64,000 nucleotides of DNA from Bacteroidales bacterium (GTDB lineage Bacteria; Bacteroidota; Bacteroidia; Bacteroidales; UBA10428), in the NCBI GenBank assembly GCA_016931575.1, contig JAFGEO010000068.1, positions 36,420-100,419 of the forward strand, in the 5' to 3' direction. Positions 62,262 through 64,000 of the stretch are shown one piece after another. A program made the translations under genes and the position numbers. The notes below the pieces were generated by a model. That model saw only the letters and a program-made list of their open reading frames with translations, ran no database searches and was not told the origin of the DNA. How positions within the stretch are numbered: position 1 is the first letter of the stretch; the number at the start of each line of letters is the position of its first letter.

Positions 62262-63656
62262 ATGCAGATTAGATCCTTTCTTATCGGCCTCCTTTTCCTT
62301 CCGCTCCTGTGTGAGGGGCAGACCTTTTATGAATATTATGACAAGGGGATTGAAAGCCTGGAGGTGGACAGTCTGGATGAGGCACTTGAGTATTTTTTGG
62401 AGGCCCTTAAGCTCCGTGGGGAGGACAACCACCAGGCACGTACGTATGGTTTGAACTTTATCGAGTATTACCCGAACCGCGAGATGGGGGTTCTTTATTA
62501 CCTTAAGCAGGATTATGACCGGGCCATTGAGTACCTGGAGCGTTCGGTATCCCAGGATCGTTCAGAACGGGCAGAGGAATACATGCTGTATATCAGTCAG
62601 GTCAAGCACAGCCAGAATCTTTCGGTCATCGACTCCAAACCTCCCGGCATACAGATCCTGAGTCCGAACATGTTTAGCGAACGGGTTTTCCAGCCGGTTT
62701 CCAATCATATCGAAGTGATAACTATCCTTGGCATGGCTGATGATGCCGGGGGTGTAACGGAGGTGATGGTCAACGATCAGGATGCAGTACTTTCCGGCAA
62801 AGGGGAATTCAAAGCCGACATTCCGCTTAGCGTCGGGCAGAACGAGATTTTTGTCCGGGCCACTGACCGCAGCCGGAACAGCATTACCCGTACATTTCTG
62901 GTATATAGGGCTGATACAGTGATTAACGACATGAATACCCTGAATGAAGGCGGGAAATACTATGCTTTGATTATTGGGATCAGCGCGTATGAAGATCCGG
63001 AGATGACAGACCTGGATGGCTATCCAACTCAGGATGCTGCTGAACTGGCCAGAATTCTGAAAGAAAAATACATTTTTGAGGAGGAGAATCTTCGATTGTT
63101 GATCAATCCCTCACGTACCGATATCCTAAGAGCATTTGATGGGCTGAGCAAGGCGGTTAAGGAGAAAGATAATCTTTTAATTTTTTATGCAGGGCATGGC
63201 TTCTATGATGAAGATAACGGGCTGGGGTACTGGCTTCCTGCCGATGCTGAGAAGGAATTTACAGCCAACTGGATCTATAACGATGTGCTGGTGGCGAATG
63301 TCAAACGTATCAGATCTAAACATACCCTGTTAATTTCTGACGCCTGTTTCAGTGGGAGTATATTTAAAACACGAAGTCTGGAGGAGGATGCTCCCGCTGC
63401 CTTCAGGAAAAAGTATGAACTGCGCAGCCGGAAGGCCATCACCAGCGGGGTACTGAAAACAGTGCCGAATAAAAGCATCTTCTTTAAATACCTTGCTGAA
63501 CGTCTAACTGACAACACGGATAAATACCTCTCTGGGAGCCAGCTGTTTCAGGATATTGAGATCCCTGTTGCGAATAATAGTCCCAATACACCCCAATACG
63601 GGGTGATCCATGATGTGGGGGATGAAGGCGGCGATTTTATATTTATTTTACGGTAA
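62262..63656 (+). CDS. Exported TPR and caspase-like (peptidase C14) protein
   Basis: From the ATG at 62262 the 464-residue protein has a signal peptide (MQIRSFLIGLLFLPLLCEGQ), TPR-like helices at about 28-112 (LDEALEYFLEALKLRGE, YDRAIEYLERSVSQD) and an Ig-like beta region (about 128-215). A caspase/metacaspase fold covers about 230-464. The catalytic dyad is His312 (LLIFYAGHGFYDE) and Cys362 (LLISDACFSGSIF). Such prokaryotic caspase homologues cut after basic or acidic residues and often control stress, death or defence. Export to the periplasm is unusual for that. A longer start at 62205 would mask the signal peptide. Confidence 0.88.
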   Translation: MQIRSFLIGLLFLPLLCEGQTFYEYYDKGIESLEVDSLDEALEYFLEALKLRGEDNHQARTYGLNFIEYYPNREMGVLYYLKQDYDRAIEYLERSVSQDRSERAEEYMLYISQVKHSQNLSVIDSKPPGIQILSPNMFSERVFQPVSNHIEVITILGMADDAGGVTEVMVNDQDAVLSGKGEFKADIPLSVGQNEIFVRATDRSRNSITRTFLVYRADTVINDMNTLNEGGKYYALIIGISAYEDPEMTDLDGYPTQDAAELARILKEKYIFEEENLRLLINPSRTDILRAFDGLSKAVKEKDNLLIFYAGHGFYDEDNGLGYWLPADAEKEFTANWIYNDVLVANVKRIRSKHTLLISDACFSGSIFKTRSLEEDAPAAFRKKYELRSRKAITSGVLKTVPNKSIFFKYLAERLTDNTDKYLSGSQLFQDIEIPVANNSPNTPQYGVIHDVGDEGGDFIFILR

Positions 63657-64000
63657 ACCAGCGATGCATGCAGAAAAGCATTATGCACCTTTGAATGATC
63701 ATCGACCCAGGTTCCGAGGTATTATACAATGCTATGTTCATACTCAAAACCAATATCAATTCCGATTTTGCGAATGATTGCGTAATCGGGACCTGCCTAA
63801 GCGTTTAAGCCAGGCTGAAAAGCAGATACTCCATAGGTATATTGATAATGTTCGGTCAGATAATTAATCAGGAACTGCTTGTATTCATTCTATCCGAAAC
63901 GGAGATTTGTATTAATGTAAGCATTCGGCCTCCTACATACCCATTTCGGAGCAAATTGACCCCGCTTCAATTTTTTCTAAAATGGGTTGGATAATCTTAA
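63657..64000 (+). other. Gene-free right edge with a possible decayed frame
   Basis: No complete gene is seen in the last 344 bases. A plus-strand frame from ATG 63664 reads 37 codons to TGA (63775), then continues open to TAA at 63865 with a basic, helix-like stretch (LPKRLSQAEKQILHRYIDNV). That could be the remains of a small gene, or chance. Confidence 0.3.

Noticed and set aside
1..64000. tRNA, rRNA, CRISPR arrays, insertion sequences
   Set aside because: No tRNA T-loop/anticodon pattern, no regularly spaced repeats and no transposase frame was seen by eye. tRNAscan and Infernal were not run.

Overview
The window looks like chromosomal DNA of a Bacteroidota bacterium, most likely from the Bacteroidales/Marinilabiliales side; the family cannot be fixed from sequence alone. 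Several signs agree. TAnnTTTG -7 promoter elements sit just upstream of many genes, and some have a TTG/TTTG -33 box 19-21 bp away. Genes rarely carry a clear Shine-Dalgarno. A TonB-dependent receptor is paired with a DUF4249 lipoprotein, an ECF sigma factor is paired with a membrane/beta-barrel protein, there is a GH95 lipoprotein, and LytS/LytTR proteins are of the Bacteroidota type. No rRNA, tRNA, CRISPR array, prophage or insertion sequence was recognised.

Layout. Positions 1-8.1 kb hold a cut-off methyltransferase, a wrecked VIT-family iron/manganese transporter, pgeF, a GNAT, a LytS/LytTR two-component pair with a Gly/His-rich sensor loop, a large membrane protein and a Spy-like periplasmic protein. 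Positions 8.2-14.3 kb hold a GH95 fucosidase-type lipoprotein, a cytosolic GH43 enzyme, a small NAD(P)-binding protein and LarE. Positions 14.7-22.6 kb form one tight seven-gene operon: radical SAM, secreted SCP2-like protein, BtaA-like 3-amino-3-carboxypropyl transferase, UbiA-like prenyltransferase, phosphohistidine dikinase without a PEP domain, GNAT and CTP-type polyprenol/phytol kinase. It is followed by a WYL regulator. This is the best candidate here for an undescribed pathway, probably making an unusual lipid or prenylated amino-acid conjugate.

Positions 22.7-28 kb carry small regulators, a ZIP transporter and a TPR protein. Positions 28-43 kb are mostly housekeeping: arcC, miaA, smpB, a LOG protein, uvrA, a lytic transglycosylase, pepT and lplA. 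Among them are an OMP/SPOR-like pair and an ECF sigma operon. Positions 43.4-49.4 kb are more accessory, with intergenic repeats, a higBA toxin-antitoxin pair with a visible operator, a membrane-bound MutS-like ATPase and a triple-hairpin intergenic region. Positions 49.4-64 kb carry dinB, mnmD, prxQ, recA (with nested inverted repeats upstream), panE, the DUF4249/TonB receptor pair, an AGCS symporter with a large insert, an aldo/keto reductase and a secreted TPR-caspase-like protein.

Starts were moved from the longest open frame to internal ATG codons where a promoter, a signal peptide or the family start supported it (for example smpB, GH43, lplA, the caspase-like gene and EamA).
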